From the NCBI GenBank assembly GCA_001953215.1, contig CP019169.1:2356001-2420000 (forward strand): a stretch of DNA of 64,000 bases. Reading direction: 5' to 3'. Numbering within the stretch: the first letter of the stretch is position 1; each line of letters opens with the position of its first letter. This stretch comes from Betaproteobacteria bacterium GR16-43. GTDB lineage: Bacteria; Pseudomonadota; Gammaproteobacteria; Burkholderiales; Usitatibacteraceae. The position numbers were made by a program, and so were the translations under genes. The notes beneath the pieces are model-generated. The model had not been told where the DNA came from. It worked only from the letters and a program-made list of their open reading frames with translations, and ran no database searches. This document shows positions 25,869 through 37,045 of this stretch, in pieces.

Positions 25869-26075
25869 ATGAACTGGGATCGCATCGAAGGCAACTGGAC
25901 GAGGTTCAAGGGCAGCGCGAAGGAGCAGTGGGGCAAGCTCACCGACGACCACTTCGACCAGATCGCCGGCAAGCGCGAGCAATTGACCGGGTTGATCCAG
26001 GAGCACTACGGGATCACGAAGGAAGAAGCCGAGAAGCAAGTCGGGGCCTGGCAGCACCGCGTGAAGCTGAAATAA
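25869..26075 (+). CDS. CsbD-family general stress protein
   Basis: 68 residues with the full CsbD pattern: MNWDRIEGNWTRFKGSAKEQW, KLTDDHFDQIAGKREQL and a C-terminal helix. These small hydrophilic proteins accumulate under general or osmotic stress; their mechanism is unknown. GAGGT is upstream of the ATG. It is followed after 12 nt by the cyclic glucan synthase gene, so it probably shares its promoter with that gene. Confidence 0.95.
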   Translation: MNWDRIEGNWTRFKGSAKEQWGKLTDDHFDQIAGKREQLTGLIQEHYGITKEEAEKQVGAWQHRVKLK

Positions 26076-26087
26076 CGCGCGCGGCCC

Positions 26088-29000
26088 TTGGCGATCATCG
26101 ATCGGATGGCGGGGGTCGCGAAGCGCCTGGCGCGAGGGCGCGGGTTCGACCCCGCGGCGGGCGAAGCGCCGCTGCGTTCGGCGCTGTTCAACGCCGACCA
26201 GATGGAGCGCCACGGCCGCAGCCTCGCCGCGGCGCACCGCCTGTCTCCGGCCCGCGCCTCCGAGCGGCTGCTCGCGCGCCTCGACGAAAACGAGCGCCAC
26301 CTGCATGAAAGCAGTGCCATCCTCGCCGAGGCGGTGAGCGATGGCCGCCGCATCACGCCGGCGGCCGAATGGCTGCTCGACAATTTCTACCTGATCGAGG
26401 AGCAGATCCGCACGGCGCGGCGGCACTTGCCGCGGGGCTTCAGCCGCGATCTGCCGCGCCTCGCGAGCGGTCCTTCCGCGCGCCTGCCCCGGGTCTACGA
26501 CCTCGCTTTCGAAGCGATCTCGCACGGCGACGGCCGCGTCAATGCCGAGGGCCTGTCGCGCTTCGTGGCGGCCTACCAGACCGTGACCCCGCTCCAACTG
26601 GGCGAGCTGTGGGCCATCCCGATCATGTTGCGGCTGGCGCTGATCGAGAACCTGCGCCGCGTCGGGCTGCGGATCGCGGCCGCCACGCAGGATCGCGAGC
26701 GCGCGGATGCGTGGGCCGACCAGATGGTGGAGATCGCCGAGGGCGATCCCAAGAGCCTGATCCTCGTCGTCGCCGACATGGCGCGGTCCAATCCGCCGAT
26801 GGTGAGTTCGTTCGTCGCCGAGCTGGTCCGTCGCCTCCAGGGCCAGAGCGCCGCGCTCGCGTTGCCGCTCACGTGGATCGAGCAGCGCCTGGCCGAGTCC
26901 AGCCTGTCGATCGAGCAGCTCGTGCAGACGCAGGCGCAGGAGCAGGCGGCCAACCAGGTCTCGATCAGCAACTCGATCGGCAGCCTGCGCTTCCTCGGCG
27001 CGATGGACTGGCGCGCCTTCGTGGAGACGATGAGCATCGTCGAGCACGCGCTGCGCGAGGATCCGGGCGGGCTCCACGGGCGGATGGATTTCACGACGCG
27101 CGACAGCTACCGCCACGCGGTGGAAAAAATTGCAAGGCACGGCACGCTGAGCGAGGTGGAAGTGGCTCGCAAGGCGGTCGCGCTGGCGGCCGAGGCCGCG
27201 GGGCGGTCCGGCTGCGACGGCAACGGCGAGCGCCGCGCGCACGTCGGGTACTACCTCGTCGATCGGGGCCGGCCGCTCCTGGAGCAGGCGGCGGGAATGC
27301 GCCGCGGTTTCGCGGAATCGCTCGACCATGCCGCGCGCCGGGTTCCGCTCGCGCTCTATCTCGGCGCGATCGCGGCGATCACGCTCGCGGTGACCGGGAC
27401 GCTCGCCGCGCGGGCGCTGGTCGACGGGGCCTCCGACGCGCTCCTGGGCGTCCTCGTCTTCCTGCTGCTGCTCGCCTCGAGCCAGCTCGCCATCGGCCTC
27501 GCGAACTGGCGCGCGACGCTGCTCGTGAAGCCGCGCCCGCTGCCGCGCATGGATTTTTCGAAGGGCATCGAGGCCGCGTCGCGCACGCTCGTGGTCGTCC
27601 CCACGATGCTCACCAGCGCGGCCGACATCGACCGCCTGGTCGAGGCGCTCGAAGTGCGCTACCTCGCCAACCGCGACGAGCACCTGCACTTCGCGCTGCT
27701 CACCGACTTCCTCGATGCGCCCGAGCCGACGCAGCCCGGCGATGAAGCATTGCTCGAGCATGCGCGCCGCGGCATCGAGGGCCTGGCCGAACGCTACGCG
27801 CGCGACACATTCTTCCTCTTCCACCGCCCGCGCGTTTGGAACCCGCGCGAACGCGTGTGGATGGGCTACGAGCGCAAGCGCGGCAAGCTCGCGGACCTGA
27901 ACGCGTTCCTGCGCGGCGGCGGGCAGGGCGCGTTTTCCCTCGTCGTGGGCGACACGGCAGTCCTCCGGGGCGTGCGGTACGTGATCACGCTCGACACCGA
28001 CACGCAGTTGCCGCGCGATTCGGCGCGCCAGTTCGTGGCCGCGATGGCCCATCCGCTCAACCGTGCGCGCTTCGACGAGGCCGCCACCGGCGATGCGCGC
28101 GGCCGCGTGGTGGACGGCTACGGCATCCTCCAGCCGCGCGTGAGCATCAGCCTGCCGGGATCGAGCCGTTCCTGGTATGCGCGCCTGAATGGCGGCGATC
28201 CGGGTGTCGATCCCTACACGCGCGCCGTCTCCGACGTCTACCAGGACCTCTTCGCCGAAGGCTCGTTCATCGGCAAGGGCATCTACGACGTCGATGCGTT
28301 CGGGCGTGCGCTGCTCGGGCGCTTCCCCGAGAACCGCGTGTTGAGCCACGACCTGCTCGAAGGCTGCTACGCACGCTCCGGATTGCTGAGCGACGTGCAG
28401 CTCTACGAGGAGTATCCGTCGACCTACGCCGCGGACGTGAGCCGCCGGCACCGGTGGATCCGCGGCGACTGGCAGCTCGCGGGCTGGCTGCTGCCTTTCG
28501 TGCCGGGGCCCGCGGGGCGGCGCCCCAACAATCCGCTCTCCGACCTTTCGTGGTGGAAGCTCTTCGACAACCTGCGGCGCAGCCTCGTGCCCGCGGCGGT
28601 CACGGGATTGCTGCTGCTCGCCTGGCTCGTGCTGCCGCACCCGGGTCCGTGGACGCTCGCGATCCTCGCGACCCTCGTGCTGCCCGCGGCCTGCGCCATC
28701 CTCACGGACCTGCTGCGCAAGCCCGGGGAGATGCCGCTGCGCCAGCACCTGTCCGAGACGGCGAGCCTCGCGGGCCGGCATGTCGCGCAGACCGCGCTTT
28801 CGCTCGCGTTCCTGCCCTACGAAGCGGCCGTGAACCTCGACGCCATCGCGCGCACGGGCTGGCGCATGCTCGTGACGCGGCGTCACCTGCTCGAATGGAA
28901 CACCTCGGCCGCCGACGAAGCGGCGCGCCGGGCGCGCGCGGCGCGCGGTCACTCGGAGCTCCTCGCGTCGCTGCGTGCGATGTGGATCGCGCCGGTGGTC

Positions 29001-32000
29001 GCCATCGGGACCGCGTTGGCCTTGCTCGCCTCCACGCGCCTCGTGATCGCGGGGCCGATCCTGCTGCTGTGGTTCGCCTCGCCCGCGATCGCGTGGTGGG
29101 TGAGCCGGCCGATCGCGCCGCGCGAGCCGCGCCTCGACGCGGAGCAGGCGCTCTTCCTGCGCAAGCTCGCGCGCCGCACGTGGGCGTTCTTCGAAGCCTA
29201 CGTCGGGCCCGAAGACCACTGGCTTCCGCCCGACAACGTGCAGGAACATCCGCCGGTGGGCATCGCGCATCGCACGTCGCCGACGAACATGGGGCTCGCG
29301 TTGCTGGCCAACCTGACCGCATTCGACTTTGGCTACCTGCCCCTCCGCCCGATGCTCGCGCGCACCGCGAACACGTTGCGCACGATGCAGGACCTCGACC
29401 GCCACGAGGGCCATTTCTTCAACTGGTACGACACGCTCACGTTGCGGCCGCTGGCGCCGCTCTACGTCTCGTCCGTGGACAGCGGCAACCTCGCGGGCCA
29501 CCTGCTCACGCTGCGTGCCGGGCTGCTCGCCCTGGACTCCGAGCCGCCCGCGGACGCGCGCTGGATCGACGGGCTGCGCGACACCGTGCACACCCTTTCC
29601 GACGCCTACGGCGAAGCCGTTCCCGAAGCGCTGGGCCGCCTGGACGAAGCCCTCGAGGTGGCTCGCGCGACGCCGCCCCCGGACCCCGCCGCTGCGATGC
29701 AATGCGCGCGGGCCCTCGCGCCGCGCATCGCCGAGGTTGTCGCACCGCCGGAGACCGCGCCGTCTCCCGGCGTGGTCTTCTGGACCCACGCATTGGCGCG
29801 GCAGTTCGAAGCGCTGCGCGAAGACCTCGCTTCCCCGGCCGAAGCGGGAGCGGTGCGCACGGAGATCGAACGGATCGCACGCCAATGCGAAGCGCTGGCG
29901 CAAATGCAGTACGACTTCCTCTACGACCGCGGACGCCATCTCCTCGCGATCGGCTACAACGTCACCGAGCGCCGGCTCGACACCGGCTGCTACGACCTGC
30001 TCGCCTCGGAAGCGCGGCTCGCCTGCTTCGTGGGCATCTCGCAGGGACGCCTTCCCCAGGAGAGCTGGTTCGCGCTCGGCCGCCTGCTCACCACGGCGGG
30101 CGGGCGCTCCGTCCTGCTGTCGTGGAGCGGCTCGATGTTCGAGTACCTCATGCCGACGCTGGTGATGCCCGCGTACGAAGGCACGCTGCTCGACGAGACC
30201 TGCCGCGGCACGGTCGAGCGGCAGATCGCGCACGGCCGCCAGCGCGGCGTGCCGTGGGGCATTTCCGAGAGCGGCTACAACGCGGTCGACGCGGGCCTCA
30301 ACTACCAGTACCGCGCCTTCGGCGTGCCCGGCCTCGGATTGAAGCGCGGCCTCGCCGAGGACCTCGTCGTGGCGCCCTATGCGTCGGCGCTCGCGCTGAT
30401 GGTTTCGCCGGTCGAGGCGTGCGTGAACCTGCAGCGCCTCGACGCGTCCGGCCTCGCGGGACGCCATGGCCTCTACGAAGCCATCGACTACACGACAGCC
30501 CGCATGCCGCGCGGCAAGACGAGCGTCGTGGTGCGCTCGTACATGGCGCACCACCAGGGAATGATCCTGCTTTCGCTCGCCCACGCCTTGCTCGGCCGGC
30601 GGATGCAGCGGCGTTTCGCTTCCGACCCGCTGTTCAAGGCGACGCTGCTGCTGCTCCAGGAACGGATCCCGCGAGCGGCGGTGGTGTACAGGCCGCCGGC
30701 GGAACTCTCCGCGCTGGGCGAGAGCCGCGAGGGCGAGGCCGCGCCGATGCGCCTGTTCACCACGCCCGACACGCCCGCGCCCGAGGTGCAGTTGCTGTCG
30801 AACGGCCGTTACCACGTGATGGTCACGAACGCGGGCGGCGGGAGCTCGCGCTGGAAGGATCTCGCCGTCACGCGCTGGCGCGAGGACGCCACGCGCGACG
30901 CGTGGGGCACGTTCACCTACATCCGCGACGTGGCGAGCGGCAACTTCTGGTCCACGGCCCACCAGCCCACGTTGAAGCGTCCGGCATCGTACGAGGCGAT
31001 CCTCGCCGAGGGCCGCGCGGAGTTCCGTCGCCGCGACCACGATTTCGAGTCGCACACGGAGATCGCGGTCTCACCCGAGGATGACATCGAGCTTCGCCGC
31101 CTGCGCATCACCAACCGCTCGCGCGCGCGCCGCACGATCGACGTCACGAGCTACGCGGAGGTGGCCCTCGCCGCGGTCGCCGCCGATGCGCTGCACCCCG
31201 CGTTCTCCAACCTCTTCGTGCAGACCGAGATCGTCGCCGACCGCCAGGCCATCCTCTGCATGCGCCGGCCGCGCGCGCCCGACGAGGCGGTGCCGTGGAT
31301 GTTCCATCTCATGGCGGTGCATGGAGCGGAGTCGACCGAGGTCTCCTACGAGACGGATCGCGCGGCCTTCATCGGCCGCGGGCGCACGCTCGCCGCGCCT
31401 CGCGCGATGACCGACGCGGGCCGCCTCTCGGGCCGTGAAGGTTCGGTGCTCGATCCGGTCGTCGCCATCCGCCACCGCGTGACGCTCGATCCGGAGCAGA
31501 CGGTGACGATCGACATCGCTTCGGGCATCGCCGACACGCGCGACGCCGCGCTCGGCCTGGTGGGCAAGTACCGCGACCGCGCGCTGGCCGATCGCGTGTT
31601 CGACCTCGCGTGGACGCACGCCGGCGTGACGCTGCGCCAGATCAACGCGACCGAAGCCGACGCGCAGCTCTACGCGCGCCTGGCCGGATCGATCCTCTAC
31701 GCGAATCCCTCGATGCGCGCCGACGCGAGCGTGCTGCTGCGCAACCGCCGCGGGCAGTCGGGATTGTGGAGCTACGCGATCTCGGGCGACCTGCCGATCG
31801 TCCTGCTGCAGGTGGCCGAGACGGAGAGCATCGAGATCGTGCGCCAGATGGTGCAGGCGCATGCGTACTGGCGCCTGAAGGGGCTCGCGGTCGACCTCGT
31901 GATCTGGAACGAGGACCGCGGCGGCTACCGGCAGGTCCTGCAGGACCAGATCATGGGGCTCATCTCCGCGGGCATCGAGGCGCACGTGATCGACCGGCCC

Positions 32001-34601
32001 GGCGGCATCTTCGTGCGGCGCTCGGAGCAGATCTCCGACGAGGACAGGATCCTCATCCAGTCGGTGGCGCGCGCGATCGTGAGCGACCGCCGCGGCAGCC
32101 TCGAGGACCAGGTGAACAAGCGCACGATCTCCGAAGTGCGCGTGCCCCGCCTGGTGCCGACGCGCCACGCACGCGAGGCACCCGACGAGGCGCCGCCCGC
32201 GCGCGCGCTGCTCCTGGCCAACGGCCTGGGCGGCTTCACGCCCGACGGCCGCGAGTACGTCATCACGCTGGCCGAGGGGGAGGCCACGCCCGCGCCGTGG
32301 GTCAACGTCATCGCGAACGCGGAGTTCGGGTCCGTCGTCTCGGAGAGCGGGCACGCGTACACGTGGGGCGAGAACGCACACGAGTTCCGCCTCACGCCCT
32401 GGCACAACGACCCGGTGAGCGACGCGAGCGGCGAAGCGTTCTACCTGCGCGACGAGGAGTCCGGCCACTTCTGGTCGCCCTCGCCGCTTCCCAGCCGGGG
32501 GGCCGGGACCTATGAAGTGCGGCACGGGTTCGGCTACAGCGTGTTCGAGCACAGCGAGGACGGCATTGCCTCCGAGCTGTGCGTCTACGTCCCCCTCGAC
32601 GCGCCGGTGAAGATCTCGGTGCTGAAGGTGCGCAACACCTCGGGCCGGCCCCGCACGCTCTCCGCGACGGGCTACGTGGAGTGGGTGCTGGGCGACCTGG
32701 GCCCGAAGACCGCGATGCACGTGGTCACCGAGATCGAGGCGCGCAGCGGAGCGCTGCTCGCGCGCAATGCCTACAACTCGGAGTTCCCCGGCCGCGTCGC
32801 CTTCTTCGACGTCGACGACCCTGCGCGTACGGTGACGGGCGATCGCGCCGAGTTCCTCGGGCGCAACGGCGCGTTGCGCGATCCGGCGGCGCTCTCACGC
32901 ACGCGCCTGTCGGGCAAGGTCGGCGCGGCGCTCGATCCCTGCGGCGCACTGCAGGTGGCGTTCGAGCTCGCGGATGGAGAAGAGCGCGAGATCGTCTTCC
33001 GCCTGGGCGTCGGGCGCCACGTGGTGGAGGCCGCCGCGCTGGCGCAGCGCTTCCGCACGCCCTCCGCCGCGCAGGAGGCGCTGGACCTCGTGCGCGCGCA
33101 CTGGACACGCACGCTCGGCGCCGTGCAGGTGAAGACCCCCGATCCCTCGCTCGACGTGATGGCCAACGGCTGGCTCGTCTACCAGGCGCTCGCCTGCCGG
33201 ATGTGGGCCCGCAGCGGCTACTACCAGTCGGGCGGTGCATTCGGGTTCCGCGACCAGCTGCAGGATGCGATGGCCCTCGTGCACGCGCGGCCGGCGCTGC
33301 TTCGCGAGCAGTTGCTGCGCTGCGCGGGCCGGCAGTTCGCCGAGGGCGATGTGCAGCATTGGTGGCATCCGCCCTCGGGCCGTGGCGTGCGAACGCGCTG
33401 CTCCGACGATTACCTGTGGCTTCCCCTGGCCGCGGCGCGCTATGTGGAAGCCACGGCGGATGCGGCCGTGCTGGACGAATCGGTCGGCTTCCTCGACGGA
33501 CGCCAGTTGAGCCTGGGCGACGAGTCGTACTACGACCTGCCCGGGCGTTCCTCGGAGACCGCGGCCGTCTACGAGCATTGCGTGCGGGCGATCACGCGCG
33601 CGCTGGTCTATGGCGCGCACGGCCTGCCGCTCATGGGCTCGGGCGACTGGAACGACGGGATGAACCGCGTCGGCATCCACGGCCTGGGCGAGAGCGTGTG
33701 GCTGGGCTTCTTCCTGTGCGAGGTGCTGCGCAAGTTCGCGCCGCTCGCGAGGGCGCGAGGCGACGGCGCATTCGCCGAGCGCTGCACCGCGGAAGCCGAG
33801 ACGCTGCGAGCGAGCCTCGAGCGGCACGGCTGGGACGGCGCGTGGTACCGGCGCGCCTACTTCGACGACGGCACGCCGCTGGGGACCGCGCAGGGCGACG
33901 AATGCCGCATCGATGCGATCGCGCAAAGCTGGTCCGTGCTCTCGGGCGCGGGCGACGCCGCGCGCGCGAAGCAGGCGATGCAGTCGGTCGACGAGCATCT
34001 CGTGCGGCGCGAATTCGGGCTCGTGCAGTTGCTCGATCCGCCCTTCGACCGTTCGCCCACGGACCCGGGCTACATCCGCGGCTACGTTCCGGGCGTGCGC
34101 GAGAACGGCGGGCAATACACGCACGGGGCGATCTGGTCGGCGATGGCGTTCGCCGCGCTGGGCGATCGCGTGCGGGCCTGGGAGCTCGCGCGCATGCTGA
34201 ACCCGGTCAACCACGCGCGCACGCCCGAAGCCGTCGCGACCTACAAGGTCGAGCCCTACGTGATCGCCGCCGACATCTACGGCTGCCCGCCGCATGCCGG
34301 CCGCGGCGGATGGACGTGGTACACGGGATCGGCGGGGTGGATGTACCGGCTGCTGGTCGAATCCCTGCTCGGGCTCGTGCGCGAGGGCGCCCGGCTGCGC
34401 TTCGCGCCCTGCCTCCCGGCCGATTGGCCGGGATTCGAGATCCGCTACACGTTCGGCGAGTCGGTCTACGACATCGAAGTCCGGCAGGGACCGGAGGCGG
34501 GCATCACCCTCGATGGCGTCCTGCAGCCGGGAGATGCGATGGTCCTGGCCGACGACCGCCGGGACCACCGCGCGATAGTCACCGTGGCTTACGTTCGTTA
34601 G
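26088..34601 (+). CDS. Cyclic beta-1,2-glucan synthase (NdvB/ChvB/Cgs type)
   Basis: 2837 residues, the usual size of these giant inner-membrane enzymes that make periplasmic cyclic glucan from UDP-glucose. Order: cytoplasmic N-terminal region (1-415), membrane helices (about 418-480), family GT84 transferase domain with TLDTDTQLP (about 632-640) and a QxxRW-like [10 protein letters not shown] (near 788), more membrane helices (about 832-871 and 960-1003), glucoamylase-like domain (about 1060-1500, [13 protein letters not shown] and [10 protein letters not shown]), then GH94 phosphorylase-type domains, the last with the catalytic Asp in [13 protein letters not shown] (near 2518). This set performs initiation, elongation, length control and cyclisation in one chain. 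TTG start at 26088; an ATG at 26106 is possible. Cyclic glucans serve osmoadaptation in low-osmolarity medium and host interaction in rhizobia and Brucella. Confidence 0.95.
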   Translation: MAIIDRMAGVAKRLARGRGFDPAAGEAPLRSALFNADQMERHGRSLAAAHRLSPARASERLLARLDENERHLHESSAILAEAVSDGRRITPAAEWLLDNFYLIEEQIRTARRHLPRGFSRDLPRLASGPSARLPRVYDLAFEAISHGDGRVNAEGLSRFVAAYQTVTPLQLGELWAIPIMLRLALIENLRRVGLRIAAATQDRERADAWADQMVEIAEGDPKSLILVVADMARSNPPMVSSFVAELVRRLQGQSAALALPLTWIEQRLAESSLSIEQLVQTQAQEQAANQVSISNSIGSLRFLGAMDWRAFVETMSIVEHALREDPGGLHGRMDFTTRDSYRHAVEKIARHGTLSEVEVARKAVALAAEAAGRSGCDGNGERRAHVGYYLVDRGRPLLEQAAGMRRGFAESLDHAARRVPLALYLGAIAAITLAVTGTLAARALVDGASDALLGVLVFLLLLASSQLAIGLANWRATLLVKPRPLPRMDFSKGIEAASRTLVVVPTMLTSAADIDRLVEALEVRYLANRDEHLHFALLTDFLDAPEPTQPGDEALLEHARRGIEGLAERYARDTFFLFHRPRVWNPRERVWMGYERKRGKLADLNAFLRGGGQGAFSLVVGDTAVLRGVRYVITLDTDTQLPRDSARQFVAAMAHPLNRARFDEAATGDARGRVVDGYGILQPRVSISLPGSSRSWYARLNGGDPGVDPYTRAVSDVYQDLFAEGSFIGKGIYDVDAFGRALLGRFPENRVLSHDLLEGCYARSGLLSDVQLYEEYPSTYAADVSRRHRWIRGDWQLAGWLLPFVPGPAGRRPNNPLSDLSWWKLFDNLRRSLVPAAVTGLLLLAWLVLPHPGPWTLAILATLVLPAACAILTDLLRKPGEMPLRQHLSETASLAGRHVAQTALSLAFLPYEAAVNLDAIARTGWRMLVTRRHLLEWNTSAADEAARRARAARGHSELLASLRAMWIAPVVAIGTALALLASTRLVIAGPILLLWFASPAIAWWVSRPIAPREPRLDAEQALFLRKLARRTWAFFEAYVGPEDHWLPPDNVQEHPPVGIAHRTSPTNMGLALLANLTAFDFGYLPLRPMLARTANTLRTMQDLDRHEGHFFNWYDTLTLRPLAPLYVSSVDSGNLAGHLLTLRAGLLALDSEPPADARWIDGLRDTVHTLSDAYGEAVPEALGRLDEALEVARATPPPDPAAAMQCARALAPRIAEVVAPPETAPSPGVVFWTHALARQFEALREDLASPAEAGAVRTEIERIARQCEALAQMQYDFLYDRGRHLLAIGYNVTERRLDTGCYDLLASEARLACFVGISQGRLPQESWFALGRLLTTAGGRSVLLSWSGSMFEYLMPTLVMPAYEGTLLDETCRGTVERQIAHGRQRGVPWGISESGYNAVDAGLNYQYRAFGVPGLGLKRGLAEDLVVAPYASALALMVSPVEACVNLQRLDASGLAGRHGLYEAIDYTTARMPRGKTSVVVRSYMAHHQGMILLSLAHALLGRRMQRRFASDPLFKATLLLLQERIPRAAVVYRPPAELSALGESREGEAAPMRLFTTPDTPAPEVQLLSNGRYHVMVTNAGGGSSRWKDLAVTRWREDATRDAWGTFTYIRDVASGNFWSTAHQPTLKRPASYEAILAEGRAEFRRRDHDFESHTEIAVSPEDDIELRRLRITNRSRARRTIDVTSYAEVALAAVAADALHPAFSNLFVQTEIVADRQAILCMRRPRAPDEAVPWMFHLMAVHGAESTEVSYETDRAAFIGRGRTLAAPRAMTDAGRLSGREGSVLDPVVAIRHRVTLDPEQTVTIDIASGIADTRDAALGLVGKYRDRALADRVFDLAWTHAGVTLRQINATEADAQLYARLAGSILYANPSMRADASVLLRNRRGQSGLWSYAISGDLPIVLLQVAETESIEIVRQMVQAHAYWRLKGLAVDLVIWNEDRGGYRQVLQDQIMGLISAGIEAHVIDRPGGIFVRRSEQISDEDRILIQSVARAIVSDRRGSLEDQVNKRTISEVRVPRLVPTRHAREAPDEAPPARALLLANGLGGFTPDGREYVITLAEGEATPAPWVNVIANAEFGSVVSESGHAYTWGENAHEFRLTPWHNDPVSDASGEAFYLRDEESGHFWSPSPLPSRGAGTYEVRHGFGYSVFEHSEDGIASELCVYVPLDAPVKISVLKVRNTSGRPRTLSATGYVEWVLGDLGPKTAMHVVTEIEARSGALLARNAYNSEFPGRVAFFDVDDPARTVTGDRAEFLGRNGALRDPAALSRTRLSGKVGAALDPCGALQVAFELADGEEREIVFRLGVGRHVVEAAALAQRFRTPSAAQEALDLVRAHWTRTLGAVQVKTPDPSLDVMANGWLVYQALACRMWARSGYYQSGGAFGFRDQLQDAMALVHARPALLREQLLRCAGRQFAEGDVQHWWHPPSGRGVRTRCSDDYLWLPLAAARYVEATADAAVLDESVGFLDGRQLSLGDESYYDLPGRSSETAAVYEHCVRAITRALVYGAHGLPLMGSGDWNDGMNRVGIHGLGESVWLGFFLCEVLRKFAPLARARGDGAFAERCTAEAETLRASLERHGWDGAWYRRAYFDDGTPLGTAQGDECRIDAIAQSWSVLSGAGDAARAKQAMQSVDEHLVRREFGLVQLLDPPFDRSPTDPGYIRGYVPGVRENGGQYTHGAIWSAMAFAALGDRVRAWELARMLNPVNHARTPEAVATYKVEPYVIAADIYGCPPHAGRGGWTWYTGSAGWMYRLLVESLLGLVREGARLRFAPCLPADWPGFEIRYTFGESVYDIEVRQGPEAGITLDGVLQPGDAMVLADDRRDHRAIVTVAYVR

Positions 34602-34606
34602 CGCAC
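34593..34606 (+). promoter_or_regulatory. GTTCGnTAnCGnAC site upstream of the first Crp/Fnr gene
   Basis: GTTCGTTAGCGCAC, an exact match to the recurring palindrome, overlaps the stop codon of the glucan synthase gene and ends 33 nt before the GTG start of the Crp/Fnr gene. No convincing -10 hexamer is found at the 22-nt spacing here (GAAAGC), unlike the other promoters. Confidence 0.5.
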
Positions 34607-34639
34607 AATGGAGTTCGCAGCGCCAACCGAAAGCCGCCC

Positions 34640-35350
34640 GTGCCCAACCTCAAGGACAACCAGCTCCTCGCCGCCCTGTCCGCGGTCGAGCTGAAGCGGT
34701 TGCGCCCGCATCTCGAGCGGGTCGAAATGCCCCTCGGCGAGGTGGTCTACGAGTCGGGCCGGCACCTGGACCATGTGTACTTCCCGACCGATTCCATCGT
34801 TTCGCTGCTCTACGTCCTCGAGAACGGGGCTTCGGCGGAGATCGCGGTGGTCGGCCACGAGGGCGTGGTCGGCGTCTCGATCTTCATGGGCGGCGAGACC
34901 ACGCCCAGCCGCGCCGTGGTGCAGAGCGCGGGGAACGCCTACCGGTTGCCCGGACAGAAGGTGAAGGACGAGTTCACGCGCGGCGGCGCGATGCAGCACC
35001 TGATGCTGCGCTACACGCAAGCCCTCATCACGCAGATGGCGCAGACCGCCGTGTGCAACCGGCACCACTCCGTGGACCAGCAGTTGTGCCGGTGGCTGCT
35101 GCTCAGCATCGACCGGCTGTCCTCGCCCGAGATCACGATGACGCAGGAACTGATCGCCAACATGCTCGGCGTGCGCCGCGAAGGCGTCACCGAGGCCGCG
35201 GGGAAGCTCCAGAAGGCCGGCGTCATCCAGTACCGGCGCGGGCACATCAAGGTGCTCGACCGCGCGCGGCTCGAGGGCATGTCGTGCGAGTGCTACGAGG
35301 TCGTTCGGCGCGAGACCGAGCGGCTGTTGCCGGTGGTCCCTCCCCACTGA
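34640..35350 (+). CDS. Crp/Fnr-family transcription regulator 1
   Basis: 236 residues from GTG; no Shine-Dalgarno. N-terminal cyclic-nucleotide-binding-type beta roll (about 10-120, DSIVSLLYVLENG, AEIAVVGHEGVVGV), long dimerisation helix, and a C-terminal winged helix with TMTQELIANMLGVRREGVTEAAGKLQ (about 165-195). No N-terminal cysteine cluster, so not an FNR-type iron-sulfur sensor; the ligand pocket lacks the cAMP arginine/serine pair as far as I can judge. A close paralogue follows. Both genes have copies of the palindrome upstream, so one or both are candidates for the regulator of the stress promoters in this window. Confidence 0.9.
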   Translation: MPNLKDNQLLAALSAVELKRLRPHLERVEMPLGEVVYESGRHLDHVYFPTDSIVSLLYVLENGASAEIAVVGHEGVVGVSIFMGGETTPSRAVVQSAGNAYRLPGQKVKDEFTRGGAMQHLMLRYTQALITQMAQTAVCNRHHSVDQQLCRWLLLSIDRLSSPEITMTQELIANMLGVRREGVTEAAGKLQKAGVIQYRRGHIKVLDRARLEGMSCECYEVVRRETERLLPVVPPH

Positions 35351-35352
35351 GG

Positions 35353-35394
35353 GTGCGGTAGCGCCCAGACCGGGCACGCGGATCGGCCTACCTT
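35353..35394 (+). promoter_or_regulatory. Promoter of the second Crp/Fnr gene with degenerate palindrome
   Basis: GTGCGGTAGCGCCC (35353-35366) matches the recurring palindrome with two mismatches. TACCTT (35389-35394) begins exactly 22 nt later, giving a predicted start near 35401 and a 23-nt leader that contains AAGGAAG. The spacing equals that of the BON, csbD and phosphoketolase promoters. Confidence 0.5.
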
Positions 35395-35423
35395 GGCCCC
35401 TTCTGGCAACCGAAGGAAGCGCC

Positions 35424-36134
35424 TTGGCCCGTGCCGCGAACGCAGCACAAATCACCAACCGGCTGCTCGATCGCCTCGCCGAGCGCGACCGGACGCATGT
35501 GCTGGCGAAGTGCGAGCGCGTGGAGCTCACCTACGGCGAGATCCTGGCCGAACCGGGCGCGCCGGTTCGCGATGCCTACTTTCCCATCGGGAGCTTCATC
35601 TCGCTGCTGAAGCCGATGGACGGGAAGTACATCCTCGAAGTGGCGCTCGCCGGCAGCGAAGGGCTGTACGGCGTGTCCCTCGCGCTCGGCGTGGAAGTCT
35701 CGCCGGTGCAGGCGGTGGTGCAGGGCGCGGGCCCCGCGTGGCGCATCGGCGCCGCGGGCTTTCGCCGCGAGCTCGAACGCACGCCGGCCCTGCGCGACGG
35801 CGTCGACCGCTACATCCACGTGCTGATGGCGCAACTCATCCAGACGTCCGGCTGCAATCGCTTCCACGTGGTCGAGAAGCGCGTCGCGCGCTGGCTCCTG
35901 ATGACCGCGGACCGGACCCACGCTTCCACTTTCCACATCACTCACGAGTTCCTGGCGCACATGCTCGGCGTGCGGCGCGTGGGCATCACGGAGGCGGCGG
36001 GCGCGCTGCAGCAGCGCAAGTTGATCGGGTACACGCGGGGCGTGCTGTCGATCCTCGATCGGCGCGGCCTCGAGGGCGCGGCCTGTTCCTGCTATCGCGC
36101 GGACCTCAACACCTACGAGGCGGCGCTCGGGTAG
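35424..36134 (+). CDS. Crp/Fnr-family transcription regulator 2
   Basis: 236 residues from a TTG with AAGGA 6 nt upstream. Same architecture as the preceding gene product: beta-roll sensor domain (about 15-120, SFISLLKPMDGKYILEVALAGSEGLYGVS), dimer helix and winged helix with HEFLAHMLGVRRVGITEAAGAL. The recognition helix is very similar to that of regulator 1 (LGVRR.G.TEAAG.L), so the two may bind the same DNA sites, while the sensor domains have diverged. Tandem duplication with 73 nt between. It converges with tetR. Confidence 0.9.
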   Translation: MARAANAAQITNRLLDRLAERDRTHVLAKCERVELTYGEILAEPGAPVRDAYFPIGSFISLLKPMDGKYILEVALAGSEGLYGVSLALGVEVSPVQAVVQGAGPAWRIGAAGFRRELERTPALRDGVDRYIHVLMAQLIQTSGCNRFHVVEKRVARWLLMTADRTHASTFHITHEFLAHMLGVRRVGITEAAGALQQRKLIGYTRGVLSILDRRGLEGAACSCYRADLNTYEAALG

Positions 36135-36152
36135 GACGTTCGCGTGCGCAAG

Positions 36153-36854
36153 TCAGGCGGTCTTGCGCCGCGAGGGCAGGACCTTCGCCGGCGGCGTGGC
36201 CTTGACGACCTTCATCACCGGCGCGGCCTTCACGACCGGCGTCGACTGCAGGCCACGGAAGTAGGTGTCGACGAGCGGGGCCGCGTGCTTCGCGAGCGAG
36301 AAGCTCTTCGGATCGAGGACCCAGTTGGCGATCAGGCCGGAGACCAGCGACATCGCGCCGATGGCCGCCTCCTTCGGGTTCACGCTCTTCGGCAGGTAGC
36401 CCTGCGCCACGCAGGCGCGAAAGCCCGCCTCGATGGTGCCCTGGCATTCCGACTGGCTCGCGATGTGGCGATCCCGCACGCCCGCCGCGTCTCCCGTGTA
36501 TTCGCACTTGTGGTACGCGATCTCGAAGACGCGCTGCAGGTGCGGATCTTTCGCGGTGCGCTCGAGGATGTCGATGGTGGCGAGGCGCAGGATCGCGAGG
36601 GGATCGGTGACGCCGGCTTCCCCCGCGCGGTCGAGCATCGCTTCGACGGGCAGGACGACGCGATCCATCATGGCGTCGAAGAGTTCGGCCTTGTCCTTGA
36701 AGTGCCAGTAGATGGCGCCGCGCGTGCAGCCCGCGGCCTGCGCGATTTCCTCCAGCGACGCGTGCGCCACGCCCTTGTCGTGGAAGACCTGCTCTGCGGC
36801 GTCGAGGATCGTCTCGCGGGTGGCGAGCGCCTCTTCCCGGGTGCGGCGAACCAT
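36153..36854 (-). CDS. TetR-family repressor of the adjacent RND efflux operon
   Basis: 233 residues. N-terminal helix-turn-helix (about 12-58: RETILDAAEQVFHDKGVAHASLEEIAQAAG followed by RGAIYWHFKDKAELF) of the AcrR/TtgR type, then an all-helical ligand-binding domain. An unusual basic, proline/valine-rich tail of about 30 residues (VVKAAPVMKVVKATPPAKVLPSRR) follows the usual end of the fold. It is divergent from the adaptor gene and two inverted repeats lie between them, as expected for a local repressor released by toxic substrates of the pump. Confidence 0.92.
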   Translation of the reverse strand: MVRRTREEALATRETILDAAEQVFHDKGVAHASLEEIAQAAGCTRGAIYWHFKDKAELFDAMMDRVVLPVEAMLDRAGEAGVTDPLAILRLATIDILERTAKDPHLQRVFEIAYHKCEYTGDAAGVRDRHIASQSECQGTIEAGFRACVAQGYLPKSVNPKEAAIGAMSLVSGLIANWVLDPKSFSLAKHAAPLVDTYFRGLQSTPVVKAAPVMKVVKATPPAKVLPSRRKTA

Positions 36855-36905
36855 TCAATTCCTCCGGTGCAACGGCGCTGTAATAGGACGACAACAAAAC
36901 TGCAA

Positions 36906-36957
36906 TTGACATACATACGCGCCTGTATGTAAATTATCATACATTCACGGACGTATG
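36906..36957. promoter_or_regulatory. RND operon promoter overlapped by two TetR-type operators
   Basis: Plus-strand TTGACA (36906-36911) and TAAATT (36930-36935) are 18 nt apart. Operator 1, ACATACA-n8-TGTATGT (36909-36930), fills the spacer. Operator 2, CATAC-n10-GTATG (36938-36957), lies just downstream. Both contain the ACATAC/GTATGT half-site known from AcrR-type operators. Repressor binding would block this promoter and probably that of tetR. Confidence 0.75.
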
Positions 36958-37045
36958 TAAAGACCTTATTTGCCGTAAGCCCACTCCGCCGCCGGAGCTA
37001 AAGCCTTACGAGCCAACCCCAGCCCGCCTCCAAGGAAAAAACAAC

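Noticed and set aside
25830..31055. 1741-codon minus-strand open frame opposite csbD and the glucan synthase
   Set aside because: Same antisense artefact; low-complexity R/H/E composition and the plus strand has an unmistakable glucan synthase.
34593..34634. A 22-nt-spaced -10 hexamer for the first Crp/Fnr gene
   Set aside because: The hexamer at that spacing is GAAAGC; the palindrome is exact but the promoter is not convincing, so only the site was annotated.
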